Assembly: GCA_021414115.1 (NCBI GenBank)
Contig: JAIOPD010000066.1
Location: 1-59,117 of the forward strand
Length of the DNA: 59,117 nucleotides
Reading direction: 5' to 3'
Origin: Planctomycetia bacterium
GTDB taxonomy: Bacteria; Planctomycetota; Planctomycetia; Pirellulales; UBA1268
In this document: positions 25,473 to 34,019 of the stretch, one piece after another
Numbering within the stretch: the first letter of the stretch is position 1
Layout of the letters: each line of letters begins with the position of its first letter
Notes under the pieces: model-generated
The model's input: the letters and a program-made list of their open reading frames with translations, nothing else
Told to the model about the DNA's origin: nothing
Databases searched by the model: none
Program-made: the position numbers and the translations under genes

Positions 25473-27629
25473 ATGGACGTCTGGCTGGGGTTGTTCGTGC
25501 TGCTTGCGGCTGCCATGGCAGAGGAGCCCGAGGCAACGTTCTCGCGGATCGCCGATATCCGGGCGCTGCCGATGGTCGAGGCTGCGGAAGCGAAGCCCGT
25601 GCGAGTGCGTGGAGTGGTCACGCTCGTCGAGGGCGACCAGATGCCCAAGAATTCGATGGTGGTTCAGGATGACACCGCGGGCATCTGGGTCACCATCAAG
25701 CCGCCCTTCGATGCGGCCGTTCTGTCGCTGGGCGATCATCTTGAAATCGATGGAGTGACCGACCGGGGCGGTTTCGCGCCCACGGTTCTTGCAAGCGACA
25801 TCCGGCGGATCGGCACCAAGCCCCTGCCGGTCGCCCAGCCTGTCGATGACGAGCGGTTTTTCACCGGGAGCGACACCTGCCGTCGCGTCGAGGCCACGGG
25901 CATCGTCCAGGGATTCCGAGATGAGGAGGGATATCGGCGGTTGATCATCGCACGTGCCGGACGGCGATTCATTGCGACCATGCCCCAGAAGCTGATCGAG
26001 GCTTCTCCGGATGAGTTGGTCGACGCTACCGTGCGGGTGACAGGCGTGACGACGTCACGGTTCAACACCCGGGGGGAGTTTCTCTCGCCACGACTTTCCC
26101 TCCATGCGAGCGAAGACCTGCTGATCACCAATCCACCCCCCTCCGAGCCGTTCACCGCGCCGAAGGTGTCTCTCGATTCGATCGCCCAGTTTCATCCGGA
26201 GCCGCTCGGCGGCCATCGGATCCGTACCGAGGGCACCGTGACCTTCTCCCTCCCCGGCGAATACTTTTACCTTCAGGAAGGGGCGGTGGGCGTGCGCGTG
26301 CAGACGCAGTCTCAGGAGCCGCTGGCCCCTGGGGATCGGGTCGAAGTAGCCGGCTTTCTCGAACGTGGCCGCAACATGGCCGGCGTCATCGAGGCTGTGG
26401 TGCGGCGGATCGAAAGCGGCCCACAGCCCACACCGGTGGACATCAGCCCGGACCGCATCATCGAGATCATCCAGCGGGCCCAGCGGTCCGGCCTGCTTGC
26501 CAAGCCGGGCAACTACGACGGCTGCCTGATCCGGTTTCCGGCGCGGCTCGTTGACATCGAGCAGACCCGCAACGGCGGCATGCTCACGCTTTCATCAGCC
26601 GGGCAGGCAAACCTCACGGCTGCGATCTTCGGCGATCAATTCACCGAACTCCGCCAGGTCGAGCCCGGCAGCGATCTCGAGGTGACGGGCATCATGCAGG
26701 TGGACCTGGCCGACAGCGAGTCGGAGCCATCTCGCTGGAGAAATCCCGACATCGACCGGCTCGGCCTGCTCCTGCGGTCGGCGGCCGACGTGGTCGTGGT
26801 ACAAAAACCGTCCTGGTGGACGCCCCCGCGGCTCGCGCTCGCGCTGGCGGCGGTGGGGGCGATCTTGGCCGGCTCGCTGGCGTGGGTCTGGTCGCTCCGG
26901 CGCGAACTGGCGGCCCAGGCGGCCCGCGTGGCGCAGGAGGTGCGCACGCGCCGTGAGGCGGCGGTCGAGTTTCAGGCCACGCTGCGGGAGCGCAACCGGC
27001 TTGCCGCCAACCTTCACGACACGCTCCTGCAGACGCTCGCCGGCATCCGTTTCCAGCTCGATGCCTGCCGCGTCGTGAGCCGTCAGGAGGGGGAAGATCC
27101 TTCGGAGCATTTCGCCGTGGCGCGAAAAATGGTCGACCATGCTGCGCAGGATCTCCGCGGCTCGGTCTGGGCGCTTCGCACGATGCCGATGCCGGGCCAA
27201 TCGTTTTCGGAATCGATCGCCGCCGTGATCAAGCAGTTTGCGAAGACGCATGATGCCGTGATCGACCTGCGGATCGTCGGCACGCCGGTCGAGGTGCCCA
27301 ACTTCGTGGCGGGCAACCTGCTGCTCGTCGCGCAGGAGGCGATCCACAATGCCGTCCAGCACGGAGCACCTGAAAAGGTCGACGTCACCGTCGCCTTCGA
27401 TGCCACCGCGGGCACCGTAGAGATCACGATTTCCGACGATGGGGAGGGATTTGAGCCAGGTACGCAGGTGGGCCCTGCCCAGGGGCACTTCGGCATCCAG
27501 GGCATGCGGGAACGCATCGAGAGGCTGGGCGGCGAGTTCGACGTCGAGAGCCGGTCTGGCCGCGGCACGACGGTGCGGGCGAAAGTGGAAAAGCGGGCCT
27601 ACGACACACAACTCGAGACGGTGCCATAG
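25473..27629 (+). CDS. Membrane histidine kinase with OB-fold-like sensor repeats (HisKA_3 type)
   Basis: 718 residues from ATG 25473. A short hydrophobic start (MDVWLGLFVLLAAAMA) is followed by about 420 residues outside the membrane, with repeated OB-like blocks: VRVRGVVTLVEGDQM ... MVVQDDTAGIWV, then EGTVTFSLPGEYFYLQEGAV ... LAPGDRVEVAGFLERG, and a third near residue 370. A single membrane helix (ALALAAVGAILAGSLAWVWS) leads to a dimerisation domain with phospho-acceptor H515 in NLHDTLLQT, and an ATPase domain (EAIHNAV, DDGEGFEP, GIQGMRERI). It should signal to a NarL-type regulator; one is encoded convergently 84 bp away. The ligand is unknown. Confidence 0.88.
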   Translation: MDVWLGLFVLLAAAMAEEPEATFSRIADIRALPMVEAAEAKPVRVRGVVTLVEGDQMPKNSMVVQDDTAGIWVTIKPPFDAAVLSLGDHLEIDGVTDRGGFAPTVLASDIRRIGTKPLPVAQPVDDERFFTGSDTCRRVEATGIVQGFRDEEGYRRLIIARAGRRFIATMPQKLIEASPDELVDATVRVTGVTTSRFNTRGEFLSPRLSLHASEDLLITNPPPSEPFTAPKVSLDSIAQFHPEPLGGHRIRTEGTVTFSLPGEYFYLQEGAVGVRVQTQSQEPLAPGDRVEVAGFLERGRNMAGVIEAVVRRIESGPQPTPVDISPDRIIEIIQRAQRSGLLAKPGNYDGCLIRFPARLVDIEQTRNGGMLTLSSAGQANLTAAIFGDQFTELRQVEPGSDLEVTGIMQVDLADSESEPSRWRNPDIDRLGLLLRSAADVVVVQKPSWWTPPRLALALAAVGAILAGSLAWVWSLRRELAAQAARVAQEVRTRREAAVEFQATLRERNRLAANLHDTLLQTLAGIRFQLDACRVVSRQEGEDPSEHFAVARKMVDHAAQDLRGSVWALRTMPMPGQSFSESIAAVIKQFAKTHDAVIDLRIVGTPVEVPNFVAGNLLLVAQEAIHNAVQHGAPEKVDVTVAFDATAGTVEITISDDGEGFEPGTQVGPAQGHFGIQGMRERIERLGGEFDVESRSGRGTTVRAKVEKRAYDTQLETVP

Positions 27630-27670
27630 ACGAAAGTCTGCTCAGTCGCAGAATCGACGTCATACGGCGA

Positions 27671-27699
27671 GTGATGTCGCTGGTGGCCAAGGACATCAC
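27671..27699. terminator. Perfect inverted repeat between convergent kinase and regulator genes
   Basis: GTGATGTC at 27671-27678 and GACATCAC at 27692-27699 form an 8-bp perfect stem with a 13-base loop, centred between the two stop codons. There is no T tract on either side, so it may be a weak bidirectional terminator or an mRNA-end hairpin. Confidence 0.35.
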
Positions 27700-27713
27700 G
27701 GAATGTGCCGCCT

Positions 27714-28397
27714 TTAGGGCCGCCGCGTCATCGGCCGCACCGGAGCGGTTTTCAGCAGTCCGAGATCGAAGCCACGGGCCACGGCCTGCGTGCGGTCGAT
27801 CACCTGCAACTTCTCGATGATCGCGGCGACATGCGCCTTGGCCGTTCGCGTCGAGGTGCCGATGAGCCGGCCGAGTTCGGTGTTGGTGAAGCCCTCGCGC
27901 ATCAGCCCGAGCACCTCGAGCTCGCGCGGCGTCAGGAGACTGCCTCCGCTGGTCGTGGGCTGCGAGTCGACCATGCACGGGTCGATCGCCTTGCCGCCCG
28001 CATGTACGCTGCGGATTGCCTGGACGAGTTCGTCGTGCTGCACGTTTTTCGTGAGGTAGCCCGCGGCGCCCGCCTTGAGCGACTGGGCCATGTCTTCCGG
28101 TGCCTCAGACGACGTGAGCATGAGCACGCGGGCGGCCGGAGCGACGGCCTTCAGGCGACGCAGCGTCTCGATCCCGTCGATGCCGTGCATCGTGACATCG
28201 AGCAGGCAGACATCGGGTCGATGCTGGTGCCAGAGCCGCAGGGCGGCTTCGCCGTCGTCGGCCTGGGCCACCACCTGGAAATCCTTTTCCAGCGACAGCA
28301 GGTTTGCCAGCCCCGCCCGCATCACCGGGTGGTCGTCCACGAGCAGGAGACGGATGCGAGCGGAAAGGGGCATGGTAGCCCTGCGCCGGCGAATCAT
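27714..28397 (-). CDS. NarL/FixJ-type response regulator with LuxR helix-turn-helix
   Basis: 227 residues from ATG 28397, preferred because GGAGGGGG lies at ideal spacing before it; ATG 28373 has a poorer site. The receiver domain shows the acidic pair in LLLVDDHPVMRAGL, phospho-acceptor D67 in CLLDVTMHG and the conserved lysine K117 in GYLTKN. The DNA-binding domain (about residues 155-205) has LTPRELEVLGLMREGFTNTE and a recognition-helix region TSTRTAKAHVAAI. It is convergent with the histidine kinase gene and divergent from the PEP-CTERM operon. A GGCCA-type motif 41 bp upstream of its start may be its own operator. Confidence 0.9.
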   Translation of the reverse strand: MIRRRRATMPLSARIRLLLVDDHPVMRAGLANLLSLEKDFQVVAQADDGEAALRLWHQHRPDVCLLDVTMHGIDGIETLRRLKAVAPAARVLMLTSSEAPEDMAQSLKAGAAGYLTKNVQHDELVQAIRSVHAGGKAIDPCMVDSQPTTSGGSLLTPRELEVLGLMREGFTNTELGRLIGTSTRTAKAHVAAIIEKLQVIDRTQAVARGFDLGLLKTAPVRPMTRRP

Positions 28398-28438
28398 TTG
28401 AATCCCCCTCCAGTATCGAACCGACCCCGAGTATCGCC

Positions 28439-28457
28439 TATTGGCCAAGTGGCCACG
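28439..28457 (-). promoter_or_regulatory. GGCCA-type motif, copy upstream of the response regulator
   Basis: TATTGGCCAAGTGGCCACG on the plus strand; on the minus strand, towards the regulator gene, it contains GGCCACTTGGCCAAT. With the copy at 28539-28557 it makes an inverted repeat with 17 of 19 positions paired. Each copy has two GGCCA-type half-sites 8 bp apart. Confidence 0.55.
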
Positions 28458-28538
28458 AGGGGGGAAGCGGGTTTCAGCGGTCACCCAGGCGGTTTCCGGC
28501 CGGGAGGAAGCGGTCCGGCAGAGGAAAGAAAGTAGCGT

Positions 28539-28557
28539 CGTGGCCATCTGGCCAATA
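28539..28557 (+). promoter_or_regulatory. GGCCA-type motif, copy upstream of the PEP-CTERM operon
   Basis: CGTGGCCATCTGGCCAATA, 120 bp before the start of the gene at 28677. The core GGCCATCTGGCCAAT differs at one of 15 positions from the copy before the heparinase-like gene (33935-33949), and the following 30 bases (GGAGG, CCCGA) are also partly alike. Confidence 0.55.
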
Positions 28558-28676
28558 GCGGAGGCCCGAGCTTGCCCCTAGGGTGAAGGGAATGGCGGGG
28601 TGATGTCTCCAATCGTGACGAGACGTATTTCCCTCGCCCGGGAATCTGCGGACTGGCCCGTACAGGATTAGGTGCC

Positions 28677-31600
28677 ATGCCACTTCACTCTCAGTTCTCG
28701 CTGACGCTCAGCCGCTGCGGCCCACGAGCCGCTGCGGCGTCGTTGATCGCCTTGGCCATCGCCGCGTCGATCGACGGCATGGACTCCGCCTCCGCGCAGG
28801 CGACGTGGAACTCGGCCGTGAGTGGCACCTGGGGCGATACAGCCAACTGGTCCACGGGCGTTGTGCCTGGCCTAGGAAACAACACGGCCGCCGTGCTGAC
28901 GAACACGTCGGCGTCCTACACCGTGACCTACGATACGACGATGACAGGGACGCTCGCATCGCTCGCGCTGACGAACATTACAAGCAATACGACAAGGCTC
29001 AATGTCGATTCGGGTGCGCTGCGAGCAGGAGCCACCACGCTCGCGGGCGCCACGATCACCGTTTCGAACGGCGCTTCGCTTTCGTTGGGTCAGGTGACGG
29101 GAACAACGAGCACAATTGCCGCAGGTCGTGCGAACATCATCGTGCAAGGAGGCCTGTATGCTTCGGGAGGAAACATCGGAAACAACGGCACAGTGAACCT
29201 CACGGTGACGTCCGGCAGCGTGTCCCACACGAGCGGCTTTTTCTTTCCGTCGCTGACGATGTCGGGCGGCCAGGTCACCGTTGCGAGCGGCGCACCCGTC
29301 GGCACGATCAGCGGCGGCACCTATACGGAGTCATCGTCCATGCAGGTGCGAAACGGCACGCTGACGCTCTCCGGCTCGGGTCAAATTCGGACGAACGGGT
29401 TCTATCTATCTGGTAACAACGAGACGATGCAGGTCAACGGTGGCTCGTTCGAGATCACAGGAACCTCCTTCACCCTCATGACAGGCACGACCTATGCCGC
29501 CACCAAAACTGCCACTTTCAATCAGACGAGCGGCACTGTGTCGATGGCGAACGCCGCCGGCCTTGTGGTCGGTAACGCATCGGGCACCGCCATCGCGAGC
29601 CCCAGCGTCAACGCCTATAACTTTTCGGGCGGCACTCTCACGCTGGAAAAGATCACGCTCGCAGCGCCTGGCTACTCGGGCGCCGGCACCAACCGATTCG
29701 CGATGAGCGGCGGCACGCTGAATCTTGGTTCCGGTGGGTTGGTCATTGGCACTGGTAGCGGTACGAAGGAGATCCTGCTTTCCGGTGGCACCGTCGCAGC
29801 CTCTGCCAATTGGTCGACCAGTGCGAACATGTCGTTGCGCACGAACACCGGTTCCGGCACGGCGACATTTCAGGCGGCGGACGCGAGCAACGTTGCCCGC
29901 AACATCACGCTCTCCGGCGTGTTGAGCGGCTCGGGCGCGCTGGCAAAAACCGGCGGCGGGGTTCTCGCCCTGCAGAATGCAAACACCTACTTGGGTGCCA
30001 CGACGATCGCGGCCGGCCGACTCCAGATCGATGCAGCTGGCAGCATCAACAGCACGAGCGGCATCACGATCAACGGCAGCGGCGCTGAGCTCAAGTACAA
30101 CTCGTCCACGGCGCTCTCGAGAACGTTGACGGTCACCCAGGGCACGATTTCCGGAACGGGCACGATCGGCACGGCCGTCACGGTGGGTACGGGTGGGATC
30201 CTCTCCCCCGGTAATTCGCCAGGCATTCAGGCATATACCAGCGGCCTTACGTGGGCGCCGGGCGGGCAGTACACGTGGGAGATCAACGACTGGACCGGGA
30301 CGGCCGGCACGAACTACGACCAGCTCGCAGTGTCGGGCAGCGCTCTGAATGTCACGGCCACGAGCGGCAGTACGTTCACCATCCAAGTCACGAGCCTTAC
30401 CGGCTTGAACGCCGCCGGTGCCGTGCCTGGTTTTGTGGGCAGTACGGGTACGGCGTTCACGATCGCCACGTCGGCCGTTCCGATCACTGGCTTCGACAAG
30501 ACGAAGTTTGCGATCGACTCATCGACGGCATTCGGAAATGTGAACTCCGTGCCGGCGAACGCTGGATTTTGGCTCACGACCAACGCGGGCAGCACGAGCC
30601 TGATCCTCAACTACGCCCCGTCGGCAACCTACGACCTCTCCACCGCCGCGAGCGCCACGGCGATCCGGGTGGGCGGCACCTCGACGATCACCGCCTCGAT
30701 TCTGAGCAGCACCGCCTCACTGACGAATCCCGACACTCTCGCCTACGGCGGGCTCGCTCTCTCGGGCGGCGTCGGTAGCCTCTCGTCCACGAGCGGCACA
30801 CTGGCTCCGGGTACGTCGCGGAGCGGCAACGCCCTGTTCACCGGCACCGCTCCCGGCGCATTCACGTTCACGCCGTCGGTCACGAGCGGCACGAACGTGA
30901 ACATCGGCACCGTCGCCAATACCGGCTCGACTTCGGGTGTGACGGTGTCGGTCTACACGCCGGCGGCGGCCGGCACGCTCGCGAGCCCGCTGGCCTTGGG
31001 CACCGTGCTGAAAGGCTCGTCACTGTCGCAGTCGCTCTCGATCACGAACACCGCTCCCAACGGCGGCTACTCGGAGCGGCTCGACGCGGCGTTCGGTCCG
31101 CTGGGCGGGGCGGCCACGACCAACTCGGGGTCGATCAACCTGCTCGCTCCGCAGAGCAGTTCAACGGCCATGGCAGTCGGTCTTTCGACGGCCACGGCCG
31201 GCCTCGTGTCGGGCACGGTTCAGATCAACTTCACGTCCAATGGCGAGGGCACGAGTGGACTGGGCACGCTTGCCCTCTCTCCGCAGGCAGTGAGCCTCTC
31301 GGCCACCGTGCTCGATTCAGCAGTTGCGAGTTTCACATCGGGCTCGACGACGACATCGCTCCTTCTGGATTTCGGCTCCGTGAACCAAAACGCGAGCGTG
31401 TCGCCGCTGGGGTTCGATCTCTTCAACCTTTTGCAGACGAGCGGCTACACCGCCGATCTCGCCCTCATCGACATCGTCTCAGGCACCGGAAATACCGGGG
31501 CGTTCACCACCACGCTCTCCTCGACGTTCAATAACCTCGCAGCCGGCGGTTCGCCATACGCCTACACAGCGTCGTTCGACACGAGCGGCCTCGGTGCGTT

Positions 31601-31796
31601 CCTCAACACCTACACGCTCCGGTTCAAGAGCGCGAACGGTGGCACGGTCTATAACGACGATACCGTCCAGAGCCTCTCGCTCACGGTGCAGGGCATCATC
31701 GTCGTTCCCGAGCCGGGAACGGCGGCCGCTGCGGGTATCGGGCTCGCGATCGTGGGATGGGCGCTGTGGAGGCGGCGACGCCATGCACACGACTGA
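28677..31796 (+). CDS. PEP-CTERM protein with autotransporter-type beta-strand repeats
   Basis: 1039 residues. A long signal peptide (residues 1-40, ending DSASAQA) leads to a beta-helical region opening [20 protein letters not shown], the usual start of autotransporter-associated repeat proteins. A passenger end, [13 protein letters not shown] ... [10 protein letters not shown], is at about 505-545, and a second half made of Ig-like, choice-of-anchor-type segments follows. The C-terminus is [12 protein letters not shown], a hydrophobic helix and WRRRRHAHD: a PEP-CTERM sorting signal for an exosortase (none in this window). A cell-surface or matrix role is inferred. It is the first gene of an operon with a DUF1559 protein and a lipoprotein. 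Confidence 0.88.
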   Translation: MPLHSQFSLTLSRCGPRAAAASLIALAIAASIDGMDSASAQATWNSAVSGTWGDTANWSTGVVPGLGNNTAAVLTNTSASYTVTYDTTMTGTLASLALTNITSNTTRLNVDSGALRAGATTLAGATITVSNGASLSLGQVTGTTSTIAAGRANIIVQGGLYASGGNIGNNGTVNLTVTSGSVSHTSGFFFPSLTMSGGQVTVASGAPVGTISGGTYTESSSMQVRNGTLTLSGSGQIRTNGFYLSGNNETMQVNGGSFEITGTSFTLMTGTTYAATKTATFNQTSGTVSMANAAGLVVGNASGTAIASPSVNAYNFSGGTLTLEKITLAAPGYSGAGTNRFAMSGGTLNLGSGGLVIGTGSGTKEILLSGGTVAASANWSTSANMSLRTNTGSGTATFQAADASNVARNITLSGVLSGSGALAKTGGGVLALQNANTYLGATTIAAGRLQIDAAGSINSTSGITINGSGAELKYNSSTALSRTLTVTQGTISGTGTIGTAVTVGTGGILSPGNSPGIQAYTSGLTWAPGGQYTWEINDWTGTAGTNYDQLAVSGSALNVTATSGSTFTIQVTSLTGLNAAGAVPGFVGSTGTAFTIATSAVPITGFDKTKFAIDSSTAFGNVNSVPANAGFWLTTNAGSTSLILNYAPSATYDLSTAASATAIRVGGTSTITASILSSTASLTNPDTLAYGGLALSGGVGSLSSTSGTLAPGTSRSGNALFTGTAPGAFTFTPSVTSGTNVNIGTVANTGSTSGVTVSVYTPAAAGTLASPLALGTVLKGSSLSQSLSITNTAPNGGYSERLDAAFGPLGGAATTNSGSINLLAPQSSSTAMAVGLSTATAGLVSGTVQINFTSNGEGTSGLGTLALSPQAVSLSATVLDSAVASFTSGSTTTSLLLDFGSVNQNASVSPLGFDLFNLLQTSGYTADLALIDIVSGTGNTGAFTTTLSSTFNNLAAGGSPYAYTASFDTSGLGAFLNTYTLRFKSANGGTVYNDDTVQSLSLTVQGIIVVPEPGTAAAAGIGLAIVGWALWRRRRHAHD

Positions 31797-32949
31797 AGCC
31801 CACGCACGCATGCCGACGAATCGTTTGAAGCGACGTCATGGCTTTACGCTCATCGAACTCTTGGCCACGATCGCGATCATCGGCCTGCTCGTCGGCCTGC
31901 TCCTGCCGGCAGTGCAAAGCGCCCGCGAGTCGGCTCGCCGGACGCACTGCGGCAACAATCTCAAGCAGCTCGGGATCGCGATGGAAGGCCACATGTCTTC
32001 GAATGGCTGCCTCCCCTATCTCCGCGGCGGGCCGCTGAGTACGAACATGACCAATCTCGGGACCGGCGTCGTCGGCGTGTACTCCGATACGTACGCCCGC
32101 ATCGGCGCGAGTACTTACGACGTCGGCGACACCCTTCCGAACGGCAAGGTCTATCCGGGGGCCGGTGGGTGGAGCGGCTATGTGCCGCTGCTGCCATTTC
32201 TCGGCGAGCAGCCACTGTACGACCAGGTGAATGCGCGGCCGGTGTGGGCGTGGGATACGAGCACGACGTCGCCATACCTACCTCAGGTCGCTGGCATCCT
32301 GTGCCCATCCGATAAGCCTCGCGCTAACCTCGTCGATCTCTCCGTATTTGGGCAGGCGGGACAATGCAACTATCTTTTCAACACCGGTGACCGTGGCGAG
32401 GACAACCTGGATCCAAAGTATGGCTCCAAGTTACTTCGCGGCCTGTTCGGGCTGAATACGGCGACAACAGCAGGCCACGTCAAGGACGGCATGTCGAGTA
32501 CGATCGCCATGTCGGAAACAACGCGACCCTCCTCGGGCGGATATCGTTCGGTTGCCAACAACGACGCCGACGCCTACGGCGCCGTCGCCGGCGTGTCGCC
32601 CGTCACCTGCACGGCCACATTCAACGGGAGCAGTTACTCAGGCGGCGTGAGCAACTCGGGACGTGCGCCGGGCTCGCTCTGGAGTCAGGGGCGAGCGACG
32701 TTCGTCGGCTTCGACACGCGGGTGCCCCCGAATGGTCCGATGTGCAGTGGCTATAACACGGCCCGCAGCCGCCACGCTGGCGGTGTGCAGGTGCTGATGG
32801 GTGACGGCTCGGTGCTCTTCGTGAGCGAATACATCGAAGCCGGCAACCAGGGAGCCACGGCGCCATCGACCGTGAACGCTCCGAGCCCGTACGGCGTATG
32901 GGGATCACTGGGAAGCCGTGCCGGCGGTGAAGTGCCGGTGATGCCATGA
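31783..32949 (+). CDS. DUF1559 protein with type II pseudopilin N-terminus
   Basis: 388 residues from ATG 31783, with GGAGG ten bases upstream; it overlaps the PEP-CTERM gene by 14 bp. ATG 31810 is an alternative. The N-terminus [20 protein letters not shown] is a prepilin-type cleavage and methylation signal plus membrane helix, followed by [20 protein letters not shown], typical of DUF1559. The C-terminal motif [19 protein letters not shown] matches the family's H-x9-DG block. Planctomycetes have many copies; they are thought to be pilin-like surface proteins of unknown function. The tight linkage to a PEP-CTERM gene and a lipoprotein gene suggests a shared surface structure. Confidence 0.88.
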   Translation: MHTTEAHARMPTNRLKRRHGFTLIELLATIAIIGLLVGLLLPAVQSARESARRTHCGNNLKQLGIAMEGHMSSNGCLPYLRGGPLSTNMTNLGTGVVGVYSDTYARIGASTYDVGDTLPNGKVYPGAGGWSGYVPLLPFLGEQPLYDQVNARPVWAWDTSTTSPYLPQVAGILCPSDKPRANLVDLSVFGQAGQCNYLFNTGDRGEDNLDPKYGSKLLRGLFGLNTATTAGHVKDGMSSTIAMSETTRPSSGGYRSVANNDADAYGAVAGVSPVTCTATFNGSSYSGGVSNSGRAPGSLWSQGRATFVGFDTRVPPNGPMCSGYNTARSRHAGGVQVLMGDGSVLFVSEYIEAGNQGATAPSTVNAPSPYGVWGSLGSRAGGEVPVMP

Positions 32950-33422
32950 TCCGGGGGTGGATCATCTCGGCGCTGATGGTCGTCCTGGGCGTCGCCGGGT
33001 GCTCCGGCCGAATGAACGACAAGTGGCGGCAGATGATGCCGCCGACGTTCCAGGCCAGCGGCTTCGTGGAATATCAAGGAAAACCGCTGACAAAAGCGAC
33101 TGTCGTGTTTCACCCACGAGGCGGCGACTCATCATCAGCCCGAGCAGCGGCAGGTGTCACGGACTCGGCCGGGCGATTCGTCCTCACGACATTAAAGGCG
33201 GGCGATGGCGGTGCAGCCGGACCGTATGCCGTGACCATTCATAAGTCGATACTCGTGACACGGGACGGCAGGGTGCCCAAGCCGAATGAATTTGGCGACA
33301 TCCTCGAACCAACGACTGAAAAACCGCTGATTCCTGAAAAATACTTCATGCCCGACACATCGGGCCTCTCCGCCGAGATCACGCCATCGGGTCGGAATGA
33401 GTTTTCATTCACGCTCCAATGA
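32946..33422 (+). CDS. Small lipoprotein with carboxypeptidase-regulatory-like fold
   Basis: 158 residues. A lipoprotein signal with lipobox VLGVAGC (Cys19) is clear. The mature part, [21 protein letters not shown] ... [14 protein letters not shown] ... [10 protein letters not shown], is the beta-sandwich seen in many planctomycete lipoproteins encoded beside DUF1559 genes. Its start overlaps the stop of the DUF1559 gene (ATGA at 32946), so the two are translationally coupled. It is probably anchored to a membrane, where it may support assembly of the DUF1559 protein. No catalytic residues are visible. Confidence 0.85.
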   Translation: MIRGWIISALMVVLGVAGCSGRMNDKWRQMMPPTFQASGFVEYQGKPLTKATVVFHPRGGDSSSARAAAGVTDSAGRFVLTTLKAGDGGAAGPYAVTIHKSILVTRDGRVPKPNEFGDILEPTTEKPLIPEKYFMPDTSGLSAEITPSGRNEFSFTLQ

Positions 33423-33426
33423 GCCT

Positions 33427-33605
33427 TCAATCGATGGGGTTGATGACAGCCTGAAAGCCGGCATAGAACTCAAACAGCACCTGATCGGCCAACATCCGAT
33501 CGTGGGGAGCGTCGAGGGCCTCACTGAGGAGCCGCAGGCGGCAGCATGCTCACGACAATCCTCGTCTGCAGCATACATAAGGACGTTCGTGTCGAGGCTC
33601 TTCAT
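33427..33605 (-). pseudogene. Frameshifted and truncated PIN-domain toxin (vapC remnant)
   Basis: Translation starts like a PIN toxin (MKSLDTNVLMYAADEDCREH) with the first catalytic aspartate. The next stretch makes sense only in another frame, where it reads LRLLSEALDAPHDRMLADQV followed by LFEFYAGFQAVINPID and a stop at 33427-33429. So one frameshift occurred near codon 22, and the remaining half or so of a normal toxin of about 130 residues, with the later acidic residues, is gone. The start overlaps the stop of the antitoxin gene (ATGA on the minus strand), as in intact vapBC operons. Confidence 0.8.
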
Positions 33606-33886
33606 TGATCCTGCCGCTTGGCTCTGTGTTCCAGCTTGTCAGGTTGCTCGTCGTTGCCATCGGACCCGTGCAGTAAATCCTTCAGCCGATCCGCGGAAAC
33701 CTGCACGCCGCCTCCCCGAAACGTGGGAAACCGTGCTGGCGCGGCTGCCGCAGGAGCCGGTGATTGCTCGAGTATTCGATCGACCGCTCGTCGCACAAGT
33801 TCACTCACGGGGCGGTCCTGGTGCCGAGCCACTGCCCGCAACCGCTCCATGACCGGATCGGGAAACAGGATCTGTATCTTTTGCAT
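33602..33886 (-). CDS. VapB-like ribbon-helix-helix antitoxin (orphaned)
   Basis: 94 residues. The N-terminal 45 residues, MQKIQILFPDPVMERLRAVA then VSELVRRAVDRIL, fit a ribbon-helix-helix DNA-binding domain. The C-terminal part, proline/alanine rich then charged, would be the toxin-binding tail. Its partner toxin gene downstream is broken, so it can no longer act as an addiction module but may still bind its own promoter region. That region also holds a GGCCA-type motif, and the heparinase-like gene is transcribed divergently from it. The reading frame is intact. Confidence 0.7.
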   Translation of the reverse strand: MQKIQILFPDPVMERLRAVARHQDRPVSELVRRAVDRILEQSPAPAAAAPARFPTFRGGGVQVSADRLKDLLHGSDGNDEQPDKLEHRAKRQDQ

Positions 33887-33932
33887 GGATCCACGTTATC
33901 GACATGGCGGGGTCGGTTCAAAGCAAGATCCA

Positions 33933-33949
33933 GCGGCCACCTGGCCAAT
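33933..33949 (+). promoter_or_regulatory. GGCCA-type motif, copy upstream of the heparinase-like gene
   Basis: GCGGCCACCTGGCCAAT, 70 bp before the start codon at 34020 and in the same relative orientation as the copies before the response regulator and PEP-CTERM genes. The downstream bases (GGAGG, CCCGA, CTTAGG) also partly follow those after 28557. It could instead serve the divergent antitoxin gene. Confidence 0.5.
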
Positions 33950-34019
33950 GGCCCGGAGGATGGGGCCCGACTTAGGCTCCAAAGTGTTTTCGTCCGGCTT
34001 CCCGCGAGACGTGCATCCC

